From assembly GCA_024195585.1 (NCBI GenBank), contig SWBL01000323.1, forward strand, positions 1 to 59,318: DNA of 59,318 bases. The letters run 5' to 3'. Under the pieces are notes generated by a model that saw only the letters and a list, made by a program, of their open reading frames with translations, searched no databases and was not told the DNA's origin. A program made the position numbers and the translations under genes. Each line of letters starts with the position of its first letter. Positions within the stretch are counted from its first letter, which is position 1. This DNA comes from Aureobasidium sp. EXF-3400. Lineage: Eukaryota > Ascomycota > Dothideomycetes > Dothideales > Saccotheciaceae. Positions 11,226 to 21,841 of this stretch are shown piece after piece.

Positions 11226-11543
11226 TTACTCTTGGTCTCTCGTCTGCAATGAAGTCAATCTACGGAGGATATGCGACATGGCATTCGTGTGACGAACCTC
11301 TGGAGGAGGACCAACAGGTCTGACCATCTTTTCGATGAGCTTGACGCGCATCTCCTCACGAGTGCCCTCGCCCATGGCCAAGGTCATGTAAGAGAGCAGA
11401 GGCGGGTGACCGACGTATGAAGCCAGACTGTCGCGCTGGATGTTGGAGGTCCATTCGAATCTGGTCGTGTCGGCATGTCCGGTTCCGACATATTTGTTTT
11501 GAAGCGCTTCGAGCTGCTGGGTAGTACGGAGCTTGTCTGCCAT
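11226..11543 (-). CDS. YSF3: Splicing factor SF3b subunit 5 (SF3b10/Ysf3)
   Basis: Small subunit of the U2 snRNP SF3b complex, which helps hold the branch site. 105 aa from the ATG at 11543. The frame opens further upstream, but homology starts here: MADKLRTTQQLEALQNKYVG, then TGHADTTRFEW, DSLASYVGHPPLLSY, and LIEKMVRPVGPPPE, in the order of the family. The usual length is about 85 aa; this one carries a further 23 or so residues after GPPPE (VRHTNAMSHILRRL...), which could be a true extension or an unspliced intron retained in the frame. It shares a 226-bp divergent promoter with Nse3. Confidence 0.9.
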   Translation of the reverse strand: MADKLRTTQQLEALQNKYVGTGHADTTRFEWTSNIQRDSLASYVGHPPLLSYMTLAMGEGTREEMRVKLIEKMVRPVGPPPEVRHTNAMSHILRRLTSLQTRDQE

Positions 11544-11769
11544 GCTTGAGAGTTGATGCGACCGATTAATGGACTTGGGCAAAGGTTGGTTCCTTCCTTG
11601 ACATGTCGCGGGTTTTGCCAAGATTGCTTGCTTTAGCTCCGCAATCTCCATCGCATTCAATTTAGCTTCGCGTCACTCTTGCTGCACAAGTCGCGACCCA
11701 CGCGCGAACTTCACCGATCAATCGTTCTCGAGTCGCTTCCAAATCAGAGCCCATTTACACAGAGATACC
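11544..11769. promoter_or_regulatory. Divergent promoter, SF3b5 / Nse3
   Basis: Only 226 bp lie between the two start codons, so the two nuclear genes share a promoter region. No specific site recognised. Confidence 0.45.
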
Positions 11770-12813
11770 ATGCCTCCTGCTCGCAAGCGTCGCGCTGTGA
11801 GTATATAGGCCCTGACTATGAAGGCTCAGACTAACCCCTCTCAACAGCCAGCCAACGAGGACCCGGACAATTCAGACGCAGACGTTAGACCACCACAACG
11901 ACGTAGAGTGTCCGATGATGCCGACGAAGACGATTATGCTGGCGGCGAAGCGAGCACACCTCAAGGCGATGGCAACTTCGAAGCAATGGTGAAGAACATG
12001 GTCCGCCTAGCTCTGGCATGTGAATACTCCAGAACGCCTATCAGACGCCCCGATATCACTGCCAAAGTCCTTGGTACCAACGCTCGTCAATTCAAAGCAG
12101 TCTTCAACGAAGCCCAAACCCAACTCCGAGGAACTTTCGGCATGGAGATGACCGAATTACCGCAGAAAGAGAAAGTCACCTTGGCCCAGCGCAGAGCGGC
12201 GCAGAAATCGCAGACTACACAAAAGAGTAGTAATTCTTGGATCTTGACATCGGTACTGCCAGAGAGATTCCGTCAACCTGAAATCCTGCCGCCATCACAA
12301 GCGCCGACGTCTGAACTCGAATCTCAGTACACGGGATTATACACGTTCGTCGTATCACTCATCTTCCTCAACAACGGTATGCTACCGGACGCCAAGCTAG
12401 AACGCTACCTCAAAAGAGTAAATGTGGAGGAAGCAGCTGCGCAGAACAGTATCAACATAATGGCTACTGGAGGAGACAAGACGGAAAAGCTGCTCAAACG
12501 CATGGAAAAAGACGGATATGTTTTCAAGATTCGCGACAACTCAAGTGGAGAGGAAACGGTCGAATGGTACGTTGGACCTCGTGGACGAACAGAAATCGGC
12601 GATAGTGGAGTCAGGGGAATGGTCAAACAGGTCTATGGCGAAGTAGAAGATCCAGCGGAACTCGAAAGAGCACTAGAACGTAGTCTCGGTGCCAATGAGG
12701 TACCCAAGAGAAGAGAGGAGCAGGTGGCACAGTCGCAGAAGAGGGGAAGACGCCGCAGAACAGAGGCAAGAGACGAAGATGACAGCAGCGATGGCGGCAG
12801 TGACTCGGACTGA
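11770..12813 (+). CDS. NSE3: Smc5/6 complex subunit Nse3 (MAGE domain)
   Basis: Non-SMC element of the Smc5/6 complex; with Nse1 (a RING ligase) and Nse4 it binds DNA and supports recombination repair. Model: join(11770..11796, 11848..12813), 330 aa; exon 1 codes MPPARKRRA and the 51-nt intron has GTGAGT and AACAG ends. An acidic, basic-dotted N-terminus precedes the MAGE homology, which starts at FEAMVKNMVRLALACEYSRT, runs through TGLYTFVVSLIFLNNGMLPD (tandem winged helix), and ends WYVGPRGRTEIG. The last about 50 residues are charged and low-complexity. Domain order and length fit fungal Nse3 well. Confidence 0.85.
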
Positions 12814-13050
12814 GGATAGCCGTCGAAGATAGACAGGAGCATACCTAAGGTACCGTACATTAATCGCTGCTACTGTAATAGATAATATCACGAGTTATGA
12901 CAAAGCAATGCATGTATGCATACTTATGCTTCCCCACACCAGACTAGGCTTGAAGCATCGAAATGACAAGCTCGAGGCTCCTTGATTTCACATGCACAAG
13001 GCTTCAATCTTGCCCACTTTCTGACAAAAGAGATGTGATATCAACCCATC
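12814..13050. other. Short intergenic: Nse3 3' flank and Spp1 promoter
   Basis: 237 bp between two genes reading in the same direction. Nothing specific seen. Confidence 0.4.
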
Positions 13051-14976
13051 ATGTCGTCGGCTGGAGGAACAAAAGATGTTGAGTCAACAGTAACTCATCA
13101 TGTCGATGCGATCAACGGTCCGGACCTTGCGACACGTAGCGATGTCATACAATCAGCCCCGTCGCCCTCGAACCAAGTACAAGTCTCGGCACAACACGAT
13201 GCAGTCGGCCATGACACTTCTCATTTATTGACAAGTCCGGAAACTTCTTCTTTGGACTCAGCAGCCGCAGCTCAGCACATCTCAGAGAATCGCGAACCTT
13301 CTTACACCAGAGAAGAAGCGACAACAACCCAGATACGACAAGCACCTGAACACTCGACAATTGCATCCTTGAAGCATGAGCACAGCTCTCGTACACAATC
13401 TCCACTACGCGAGTCGTCAGTTCCTGTACCGTCAACAGAAATGAATGCCTCTGCCGCACCTTCTGCGCCTCCCAAACGCAGCCACAAGAAGAAGGGCGTA
13501 GCAGCAGCAGCTGTTACTAAGCGCAACGCTGCTGCCCCTGCTAAACGAAGTCACAAGAAGAAAGTGGTCGCCTCATCCACTGCGACACCTGCGCAGAGTT
13601 CGCCAGCTCCTCGCTCCGTACGTACAGCCTCTTCGCCTGCAAGATCGTCGCCTGATGTCGATGGCAACGGCGATCAAAACATGTCCGGAGACGATGGTGA
13701 AGAAGAGGATGGCGGTGAAATTTCCGACACGGACCTTTACTGCATTTGTCGCAAACCGGATACCGGAACTTTCATGATAGGCTGTGATGGTGGCTGTGAC
13801 GACTGGTTTCACGGCAAGTGCGTAAACATTTCGGAAAAGTGGAAGACGCTCATCGACAAATACATTTGCCCATTCTGCGAGGAAAAGGGTGTCGGAGAGA
13901 CGACTTGGAAGAGAATGTGTCGTCGCAATGGTTGCGGCATGCCTGCCCAGGTGTCCAAGGACTCGAAGTTTTGCTCGGACAGATGCGGTCAACTATTCTT
14001 CCAGGCGCTGATCGCAGAACGCACTCGACAGGTAACCGCCGGTGATCTAGGAGCCCGAGGTGGCCTTATCAGTGGCAACGAGGTCAAGTCCATGTTCCAG
14101 GTGTGCCCCACTGCCGAAGCGTTGCACAACTTCAACAATGGCCCGGTCTCTCCTATGCCTGGCTCCTCTCCCGGCGCTATGAAGGACCAAGGTACTCAAG
14201 ACGAGACTCTCCTCTCACACGAGTCCGCACTCAACGACATTGAACGCGAACGCATCGGCCAAATCACACACCTGAAAGCCACCGCGCGCGCGCGCCACTC
14301 CCTCCTCAAAGACCGCGCCAAGTTTGTCGCCATGCTCAAGACCGTCGCCTCGCGCCTTGCCGACCACAGAGCGGTAAAGCCAAAGGACCTCTGCGGCTAC
14401 GACTCTCGTCTCGCCTGGGGCGAGGAAGAATTCGGTGTCTGGCGCTCTTCAGAAGCCGGACAAGAAGCGCTTCGCATAGAAAGTCTACCTCTACCCTCTG
14501 ACGAAGATCTGGATGGCGACACAGGCATGACCGGCGTCGTCGCCAACCCCGAGCCATCAACCTGCATGAAGAAGAAATGCAACAGACACTACGACTGGGC
14601 CAGACTAGACATGGACCACACCAGATCCGAGCTCGGCCAAAACGCTCAGGTCATGCAAAGTTTGGACAAGGAAGAAAAGGAAATCATCGAACGTGCTCGT
14701 CTCAGAGCCAGGGAAATCAAGGCTGGTGGGGTGGGCGGTACGGTCGAGTTTCATGGCTTGAGTGCTCCCAAGGAGAACAAAGAGGATAGGGAAATGGGTG
14801 TTGGACCTGTGGTTGAGGAGCGCCATGTCCAGCCTCTTCAGGATGTTGAGATGAAGGAGGAGAAGACTGATGGATTGCTGGATGCAGTGGAAACGCCACA
14901 GCAGCAGGATGGCCCTAACGATGACGACGAGGACAAGGAAGTTGACATGGTTGATGCCATTGCCGCTTCCATCTGA
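13051..14976 (+). CDS. SPP1: COMPASS (Set1) complex subunit Spp1/CFP1-like, PHD finger protein
   Basis: Reader subunit of the Set1 histone H3K4 methyltransferase complex. Single exon, 641 aa. The N-terminal 220 residues are disordered and Ser/Ala-rich, with two copies of a KRSHKKK motif near residues 142 and 165 that look like nuclear signals or AT-hook-like contacts. The PHD finger runs from Cys231 (DLYCICRKPDTGTFMIGCD) to Cys276 (YICPFCEEKG), with the WFHGKC core present. A second zinc module follows directly at about 290-312 (MCRRNGCGMPA...FCSDRCG), as in Spp1/CFP1. The C-terminal half is helical and charged, with CMKKKCNRHYDW near residue 508. The PHD-plus-Cys-block order is diagnostic; the CXXC domain of animal CFP1 is absent, as usual in fungi. 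Confidence 0.88.
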   Translation: MSSAGGTKDVESTVTHHVDAINGPDLATRSDVIQSAPSPSNQVQVSAQHDAVGHDTSHLLTSPETSSLDSAAAAQHISENREPSYTREEATTTQIRQAPEHSTIASLKHEHSSRTQSPLRESSVPVPSTEMNASAAPSAPPKRSHKKKGVAAAAVTKRNAAAPAKRSHKKKVVASSTATPAQSSPAPRSVRTASSPARSSPDVDGNGDQNMSGDDGEEEDGGEISDTDLYCICRKPDTGTFMIGCDGGCDDWFHGKCVNISEKWKTLIDKYICPFCEEKGVGETTWKRMCRRNGCGMPAQVSKDSKFCSDRCGQLFFQALIAERTRQVTAGDLGARGGLISGNEVKSMFQVCPTAEALHNFNNGPVSPMPGSSPGAMKDQGTQDETLLSHESALNDIERERIGQITHLKATARARHSLLKDRAKFVAMLKTVASRLADHRAVKPKDLCGYDSRLAWGEEEFGVWRSSEAGQEALRIESLPLPSDEDLDGDTGMTGVVANPEPSTCMKKKCNRHYDWARLDMDHTRSELGQNAQVMQSLDKEEKEIIERARLRAREIKAGGVGGTVEFHGLSAPKENKEDREMGVGPVVEERHVQPLQDVEMKEEKTDGLLDAVETPQQQDGPNDDDEDKEVDMVDAIAASI

Positions 14977-15228
14977 TCGCACTATTTCTGTCAAGCAAGC
15001 ATGGAGTATCGGCGTTACTGGAACACGAAAGGGAAACAAAAGCAGATATACCCCTGAACGGAAAGAGGAAAGCATCCCATTGGAGCAAGCAAGGAGTACA
15101 AGCATCAGCATGCACACTAGGTACTAAGTCAATGAAAGAATTCAGCAAGGACTTTTTTCTCTTTAGATTCTATTCAAATCTTTCTTCTTTGCACACCCTG
15201 GATATCTTTTTTCTACCAAAAAAAAAAT
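14977..15228. other. 3' flanks of convergent genes
   Basis: 252 bp holding the 3' UTRs of Spp1 and the PheRS beta gene. A run of nine adenines lies just before 15229, and T-rich words (ttttttctcttt) lie around 15150-15212. No gene. Confidence 0.4.
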
Positions 15229-17251
15229 CTACAGGAACCACTCAAGCTCAATCTCCATTGCCGAGACGGGGAAGGGCAGCTCAAAGTTCTTGAGTACCGT
15301 CGGGTGCATGACACCAAAGGTACCGACTCTTTGTGGCTTGTCGCCAAACTTGACGTAAATGGCAGCCGAGTGACCAGCGAAGAAAGTCGGGTCTGTTTTC
15401 CACATTTGTTAGCTTACGTTACGATAAGTAATGAAGGGTTTGAAGTATACTCACCATCGACTTCCTCGATCCAGTAACCCTTGATGGCAGGGTTGCTGAG
15501 TCCTTCTTCCTTGGTGATGAAAGCACTCTTCAGCATCAACATGATGCGGTCGAGCAGACCGTGAACAACCTCGAAGCCAGAGCTCTTGCCATACCAGCAA
15601 GCAGCAAAGCGACGTTCGTTTCTGCTCTTTCTCTCGCAAGACTCGTCCTTGAGACCGACATCGCTGACCTCGAAAATCTTCATGGGCACAGAGTGATGCT
15701 TGTTCTCGCGGATGGTCTTGAGCAGACCTGGTAGCAAGCTGGTACGCACAATCTGGTATTCTTGGGTCTTGGGGTTTTGGAGGCGGACAGCAAGGTTGTC
15801 GTCCTTGCGGTTCAGCCATGTGTAGTTTTCGTCGTACGAGCAGAGGATCAAGGGCATGACTTCTGACCAGCCGGCCATGGCGGTCTCAAAGCGGACAATG
15901 TCAGCAAGACGGTTGATGGGGAGAGCTGCGCCGACTGAGGTGGTTGCTGAGACGAAACGGCGCTCGAGGTTGTTGAAGCCGTAGGCGATAGCGGCGTCCT
16001 CCATGATATCGGCCTGGTGCAGGACGTCGGCACGGGTGATCGGTACGTCAACATCGAGAATATCCGGTGTTGATGAGGGCTTGGCGTTGTAGCACATCTT
16101 CTTGAGCAAATCGCAGATTTCCTGTGGTTGAAGCTTCAGTCCGCAAACAGAGTTGATGTAGCTGACTTCGGCCTGGGTGGTACGAGGGGTGAGGTTGGGT
16201 GCCTCACGGGTCTGACCGTTGTGCTCGGAGATAATCTTGACAGGCTCAATGGTGAAAGGCTCCTCGCAGTATTCAGAGAACATGGAAACAATCATGTGGT
16301 TGACGATTTCCAGCTTGGTCTTGTCAGTGGCTGTGATGTCGATCAGAACGTTGGTTGTGTCGAGGGTAATCTTGGAGTGGTTCGAGTTGATGATGGGCGG
16401 CATGGAGAGAACGGTGCGGTTGCTGTCGTAGATGATGGGGTATACAGGCGAGTCGCGGATGATGTGCAGGTAACGTCCAAGGTGCTTGTCCTTTTCGTAG
16501 AATTCCATCATTTCCTTTCCGGTCATCTCCTTGGTCTGGTTCAGGGGCGCGAACTTGATATCCTCTGGTTTTTGAGCCTCGTAGGTGAAGGGACCCTTGA
16601 TAGTGTCGAGATCATGGGTACCAATAGCGACGAGGGTACGTTGTCTGGCCAGGTTTTGGTGAAGCTTGTCCTGGAGAGCGATGAAGGACTCGTAGCGAGC
16701 CTTTGTGAACTTGATGTTTCTCAGAACGGCGCATGAGAAGTAGGGTCTTATTTGTGATGTCTCTTCCTTGACAGTAACGGTCTGGAGTTCGCCGTCCTTT
16801 GGAGCGACAAGGCGGTAGTTGGGAGGAGGGATGTTTCCAAGGAAGACATTGAGGTTCATGGCAATACCCTCGAAGCAGAGCATGTCATAGCGGTTGGCAG
16901 GGATCTCGATCTTGAGCTGGGGAGGCTCCTCGACGCCATCGACAATTGGGCGTTTTGAGTCGGTTGTCTGCGAAGGGCATCAGGAAGGGTCCAGTCAAGT
17001 ATGGATGTGGTTGGTGTCAGGCATACGTCTTCATCGAGTTCGATACCTGGGCGCAACAATCAGTAACATGTACTATCAGAATAAGAAGCAACAAGAAGTA
17101 CCAAATTCGAAGCACAGCTCGTCAAACTCTTGGGTCGTGTAGCTGGACAAAGTGATTAGGATATTTTATGGTAGGGCGGAGATTGAATGGGGGCGTACGT
17201 CTTGCCCAGAGCCTTGAAGAGCTCGGCCTTGTCAACCGAAATGGTAGGCAT
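15229..17251 (-). CDS. FRS1: Phenylalanine--tRNA ligase beta subunit, cytosolic
   Basis: Beta chain of the (alpha-beta)2 enzyme that charges tRNA-Phe; it carries editing and tRNA-binding domains. Model: complement(join(15229..15392, 15455..16967, 17027..17046, 17102..17142, 17199..17251)), 596 aa, the size expected for the yeast enzyme. Exon 1 reads [17 protein letters not shown]; exons 2 and 3 give [13 protein letters not shown] and IELDEDV, and the main exon begins [14 protein letters not shown]...[16 protein letters not shown]. The final exon gives [14 protein letters not shown]...[16 protein letters not shown], ending EIELEWFL. Three of the five coding exons are very short (53, 41 and 20 nt), all with GTAC/GTAT donors and CAG acceptors. 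Divergent from the PP2A scaffold gene. Confidence 0.92.
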
Positions 17252-17747
17252 GTTGCAGAGAAGTGCTGTGGTGTGTATACAGATTTCTCAAAGCAACGAA
17301 TAATTGGTATGCGGGTGAATCATCGGGCAGTCTGACGGCGCTTGGTGGGACACAGCGAATCTCGAGACTTGGCATGACCGAAACTCCACCAACGTCGAGA
17401 GCAGCAGCAGCCAGCGACAACCAAGCAAACAGCCTCCTCCGTCACGCAACATTTCTACAGTCACACACACCCTCTACCGCCGCCTTTGTCAATTCGACAA
17501 GCTTCTTACGCAATACTCGCTGGACCAGCTGTCGCCCCTGTAATCAGGTACGCTCCACCGCTAGACGAATCCTCCGACACGTCTGCTGGCCCCCTCTCTA
17601 ATTACACCATCAACGCCGCACCGCAACATCGACAGCTCCTCGACCCAACCACCACAACACCTACTGACACGTCCAAGCAATTCTCCCGCGGGCTGTACGT
17701 CTGCCCACGACGCTCTTTCCCTAAATTCAAAGCTCCAATCGCCCAAC
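17252..17747. promoter_or_regulatory. Divergent promoter, PheRS beta / PP2A-A
   Basis: 496 bp between two outward-facing housekeeping genes. Bases 17600-17747, just ahead of the PP2A-A start, are rich in C and A and poor in G, typical of a fungal leader. No gene. Confidence 0.45.
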
Positions 17748-19864
17748 ATGGATGCGCAACAGAACGACGAGCTCTACCCCATCGCCGTCCTCATTGACGA
17801 GCTCAAGGTCCGCCAACCTTCGCTTTTGTCTTGCCATACCTTCTTTTCTGACGCGCAACACAGCATGACGATGTCTTGCTCAGACTGAACGCTATCCGCC
17901 GCCTGTCTACCATTGCCCTTGCTCTTGGCCCTGAGCGCACCAGAGATGAGCTCATACCCTTCCTTGATGGTACTGTCATCAGTCCACGTCCGCACGCCTG
18001 ACAAAACGATCGCTAACTCTGTACAAAAGAATCTGTCGAGGACGAAGACGAGGTCTTGACCGCCCTGAGCGACGAGCTCGGTGGTTTTGTCGAGTATGTT
18101 GGTGGCCCAGAGTACGCTCACGTGCTGCTCTCTCCCCTTGAGAACCTCGCCGCTATCGAAGAACTGCTCGTCAGAGATAAAGTCAGCTTACCTCGTCGCC
18201 CTTCACCGCGCCAGCCTTGCTAATTTCTTGACAGGCTGTTGAGTCCTTGAACAAGATTTGTGAACAATTATCAACCGAGCAAATCGACCAATACTTCATC
18301 CCCCTGATCGGCAGACTCTCAAAAGCAGATTGGTTCACCGCAAAGATTTCGTCAACTGGCGTCTACAAGGTCGCATACACCAAGACCGACCCTCAAACAC
18401 AAGAGTCCTTGAGGCAAGGTTTCGCACAGCTCGTCCACGATGATACTCCCATGGTCCGCAGACAGGCTGCCATCAACTTGGCCAAGTTCTTGCGCGTCAT
18501 GCCACCGAACGTTGTCATCGATGAGATGATCCCTCTTTTCCAGCACCTCGCTAGCGACGACCAAGACAGCGTTCGTCTTCTTACTGTCGAGATTCTGGTT
18601 GCCATCGCAGAAACCGTCCCCAAGGAGCAGCAGTCAAGCCACGGCGTTCTCCTCACTGCACTAAGAAGCCTTTTCGAGGACAAGAGCTGGAGAGTTCGCT
18701 ACATGGTCGCAGAGAAGTTCGAGAAGGTGCGTTATCTCTCAATCTTGTCTTTCGCGACTGTCATACTAACAAATCCATAGATTGCCAAGGCTGTCGACGA
18801 CGAGGTTGTCAGCCGTGATCTTGTACCTGCCTTCATCAAGCTCCTCAAAGACACTGAGGCTGAGGTGCGAACTGCTATTGCTGGTCAAATACCTGGATTC
18901 TGCGCCCTGATCGAGAGAGATGTCCTGCTTCAGGAAGTCATGCCCGCAGTTGAGGAGCTCGTCTCAGATTCGTCGCAGCAAGTGCGTGCCTCATTCGGAA
19001 CCCAGATTAGTGGTCTGGCCCCCATCCTCGGCAAGCAGGAGACTACCGAGCACCTTTTGCCCATGTTCCTCCAGATGCTCAAGGACGAGTTCCCTGATGT
19101 CCGTTTGAACATTATCTCCAAGCTCGAGCTTGTCAACGACGTCATTGGCATCGAGCTCCTCTCACAGTCGCTCCTTCCTGCCATCGTTCAGCTCGCAGAG
19201 GACAAGCAGTGGCGCGTCAGACTGGCAATCATCCAACATCTTCCTCTTCTAGCATCTCAGCTCGGTGTCAAGTTCTTCGACGAGAAGCTCTCCAGCCTTT
19301 GCATGTCTTGGCTCGGTGACACGGTCTTCAGCATTCGCGAGGCCAGCACTCAGAACCTGAAGAAACTTACAGACGTTTTTGGTGTGCAATGGGCCAATGA
19401 GGCTATCGTTCCCAAGGTTGTCGCTATGGGCGGCCACCCTAACTACTTGTACCGCATGACCACTTGCTTTGCAGTCTCGGTAGGTTGCTCTGGAAAACTA
19501 CATATGAACTTTTGCTGACGATATCTAGACCCTCGCCCCCGCTTTGTCTCTTCCCGTCATCCAAGAGTCAATCTTCCCTATTTTGTCAAACCTTGTGAAC
19601 GATCAGATCCCCAACATCAGATTCAACGTCGCAAAGTCATATGCAGTATTGATCGACGTCCTCAAGCGTCTGCCCGACACTGAGTTAACAATTCTCTCGC
19701 TCGAAAAGACGGGCAAGGCTGGATCTGGAAGCCCTCAAGGTGATCAGCTCATCCGGGAACAAATCATGCCCAATCTGGAAAAACTCATGACTGACGACGA
19801 TGTCGACGTGCGCTTCTTCGCCAGCCAGGCGGCCAAGAGCTACAGCGACGCTATGCAATCATAA
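17748..19864 (+). CDS. TPD3: Protein phosphatase 2A scaffold subunit A (PR65/Tpd3)
   Basis: HEAT-repeat scaffold that joins the catalytic and regulatory PP2A subunits. Model: join(17748..17807, 17864..17969, 18030..18181, 18235..18726, 18781..19479, 19529..19864), 614 aa. The start [20 protein letters not shown] and the junction to [20 protein letters not shown] match the family. HEAT repeats follow in regular succession, with typical phrases such as [48 protein letters not shown] and [19 protein letters not shown]. Length fits 15 HEAT units. All five introns are about 50-60 nt and the phases agree. The end [12 protein letters not shown] is the usual one for the protein. Confidence 0.93.
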
Positions 19865-21219
19865 TCTCTGCCATTAGAAAGTACTCGATACTGCGAGTCA
19901 AGAAGAAAATACCATGACACTGCCGGGAGCTGCAGTATCAATTATACCTTACTTGTTAGAAATGAATACAAGAGTTGCACAAATACGTGTCCCTTCTCTG
20001 GTCGATGGTTGGAATTCAGATTGTCGAGTCAAGGAGTCAGCTTCAGCTGAACAGTAAACAAAACACTCGAAGAATGCTGTTGACATAACAAACACACCGT
20101 TCTCCGCGTGGCGTCGGCCACCCCCATAGGTTTCACCTACTCCTGAATTTTGAACATGTCACATGTTGGAAGGGAAGTTCTAAATGCAGTTGTTCCTGAA
20201 AATCGAAAAAAAAAGACGTTGATGTGTGTCGTTACTTGCCGCGACGTAGCGGGCATGCAAGGCAGTTGAATTTTCGTGGCGGTAGATTGCAGATGGATAG
20301 CCGTGATATATATCAGAATCAACGGTGTGCTCGCTTCTTTGTTTAAACTCGTGGAAAGCTTCAGGGTTTCACCTTCCCCAGCTGCCAGTTTTCCCCCTTT
20401 GTAGCGGTCAAATTCAAGTTACCAAACAACAAAGTCGACGTCAGATGCCTCTCTGTTGGCTGAGGAGCAGATTGTTTCTTGCCCTAGAGAAACAGACAGA
20501 CTATCGATTGCGGGCGATAGGCAGGCGTGTGCATTGATTGTGATTGTCTGTGCACACGATGCTCACCCACATGCATGCCTGGATCTGGCTGCCGAAATGA
20601 AGATGTCCTCTACATGCGAAGACACTAGTATAAGCCACCCTATGACTCGGCGGAGAAGACGCGCGTGTCGCATGATTGGTGACAACTCGGCACAAGCAGA
20701 GTTGGTGGGTTTGATATTGTTATTGTCAATCTACAGTACAAGTATAGGGGGTTGATGGTGGCTTACTCTCCCCAGCTGCTGTGCAAAGCCGAAGCTCAAT
20801 TCAACCTCGAACCAATAATACTGACAACACTCAGAGACGGCAATCTAGAGATATGAACATCATTTGGAAGCTTCCAGCCAACGGTTTGTGTCGATATCCC
20901 TTGCATCGTGGACTCGCGCTCGGATCACTGGGACCTGCATTAGTCTTTGGAGACAGGAGGGCGTAATCTCCCAAACAATTCCCCGGCCGACGTCGATCAC
21001 ACACTTCACGAGCCTTATAAGCCAAAGCATTGCTCGACCTCCAACTACCTCTTCGTCCTCACCATCCAACTCACTACAATAATCAGACTTCGGTCGTTAC
21101 ACTCTTTAAACACCAACTATCACTACATTCTTTAATAACCAACTCACCACCACCTTTTTTCCAATCACCCCGACTATTTTCACATAACCCTTCACAACCA
21201 AACCACCAAATCAATCAAA
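19865..21219. other. Long intergenic: PP2A-A 3' flank and wall-protein promoter
   Basis: 1355 bp, one of the largest gaps in the window. No conserved frame found. The last 160 bases (about 21060-21219) are a C/A/T-rich, almost G-free leader (blocks like accaactatcactacatt), the kind found in front of strongly expressed fungal genes. A TTATAAG word at about 21016 could serve as a TATA element about 200 bp upstream of the ATG. A long promoter fits a regulated surface protein. Confidence 0.45.
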
Positions 21220-21841
21220 ATGCGTTTCGCTGTTGTTGCCTCTGCTCTCTTCGCCGGCCTTGCCGTTGCCGCCCCTGCCATCACCGAGACCGTCCACTCT
21301 ACTGAGGTCGAGACCATCACCTCCTGTGGTGTAAGTTGGATTTGATATATCAATATCCACGAGATCTATACTAATTTTCTCCCAGCCTGAGGTCACAAAC
21401 TGCCCTGCCAGATCTGCTACATCGGCTCCCGTTGTTCCTACTTCGGCCCCTGTCATCCCTACTTCGGCCCCTGTCGCTGCCGCTGTCCAGAACACCTCTG
21501 CTCCTGCAGTTCCTGAGCTCTCCACTGTCACCCTCTACTCCACCAAGGCTGTCACCATCTCCTCGTGCGCTCCTGAGGTGACCAACTGCCCCCTCCGCAC
21601 AGAAAGCTCGCTTGTTTCTGTCGGCACAACCGTCGTTCCCGCTGCCCAGGTCCCTACCTCTGCACCTTTCGCCATGGTTAACTCTACCATGCCCGTTGGT
21701 GCCATGGGAACTGCTGCTTCTACTGGCTTCGGCGCTTCTGCTACTGGTGCCATGCCCTCATCCTACACTGGTGCTGCTGGCAAGCTCAACGCCGGTATGG
21801 CTCTTGCCGGTGTTGCTGGTTTCGCCGCTCTCCTCATCTAA
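21220..21841 (+). CDS. Small GPI-anchored cell wall/surface protein
   Basis: 188 aa, secreted and probably GPI-linked. Model: join(21220..21330, 21386..21841). Signal peptide MRFAVVASALFAGLAVAAPA. The mature part holds two copies of one module: about residues 21-43 (STEVETITSCG-PEVTNCPAR, split by the intron) and about residues 84-106 (STKAVTISSCAPEVTNCPLR). They are separated by a PTSAPV-type linker repeated three times and flanked by Ser/Thr/Ala/Pro-rich stretches suited to O-glycosylation. The C-terminus has a small-residue region (YTGAAGKLNAG) before the hydrophobic tail MALAGVAGFAALLI, as needed for GPI transfer. Two Cys per module suggest a disulphide. It belongs to the broad group of small fungal adhesin/wall proteins; no specific family name is claimed. 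Confidence 0.8.

Noticed and set aside
16128..16736. 202-aa frame antisense to PheRS beta
   Set aside because: Shadow of a strongly conserved exon; Val/Gly/Asp-rich composition comes from the complement of coding codons.
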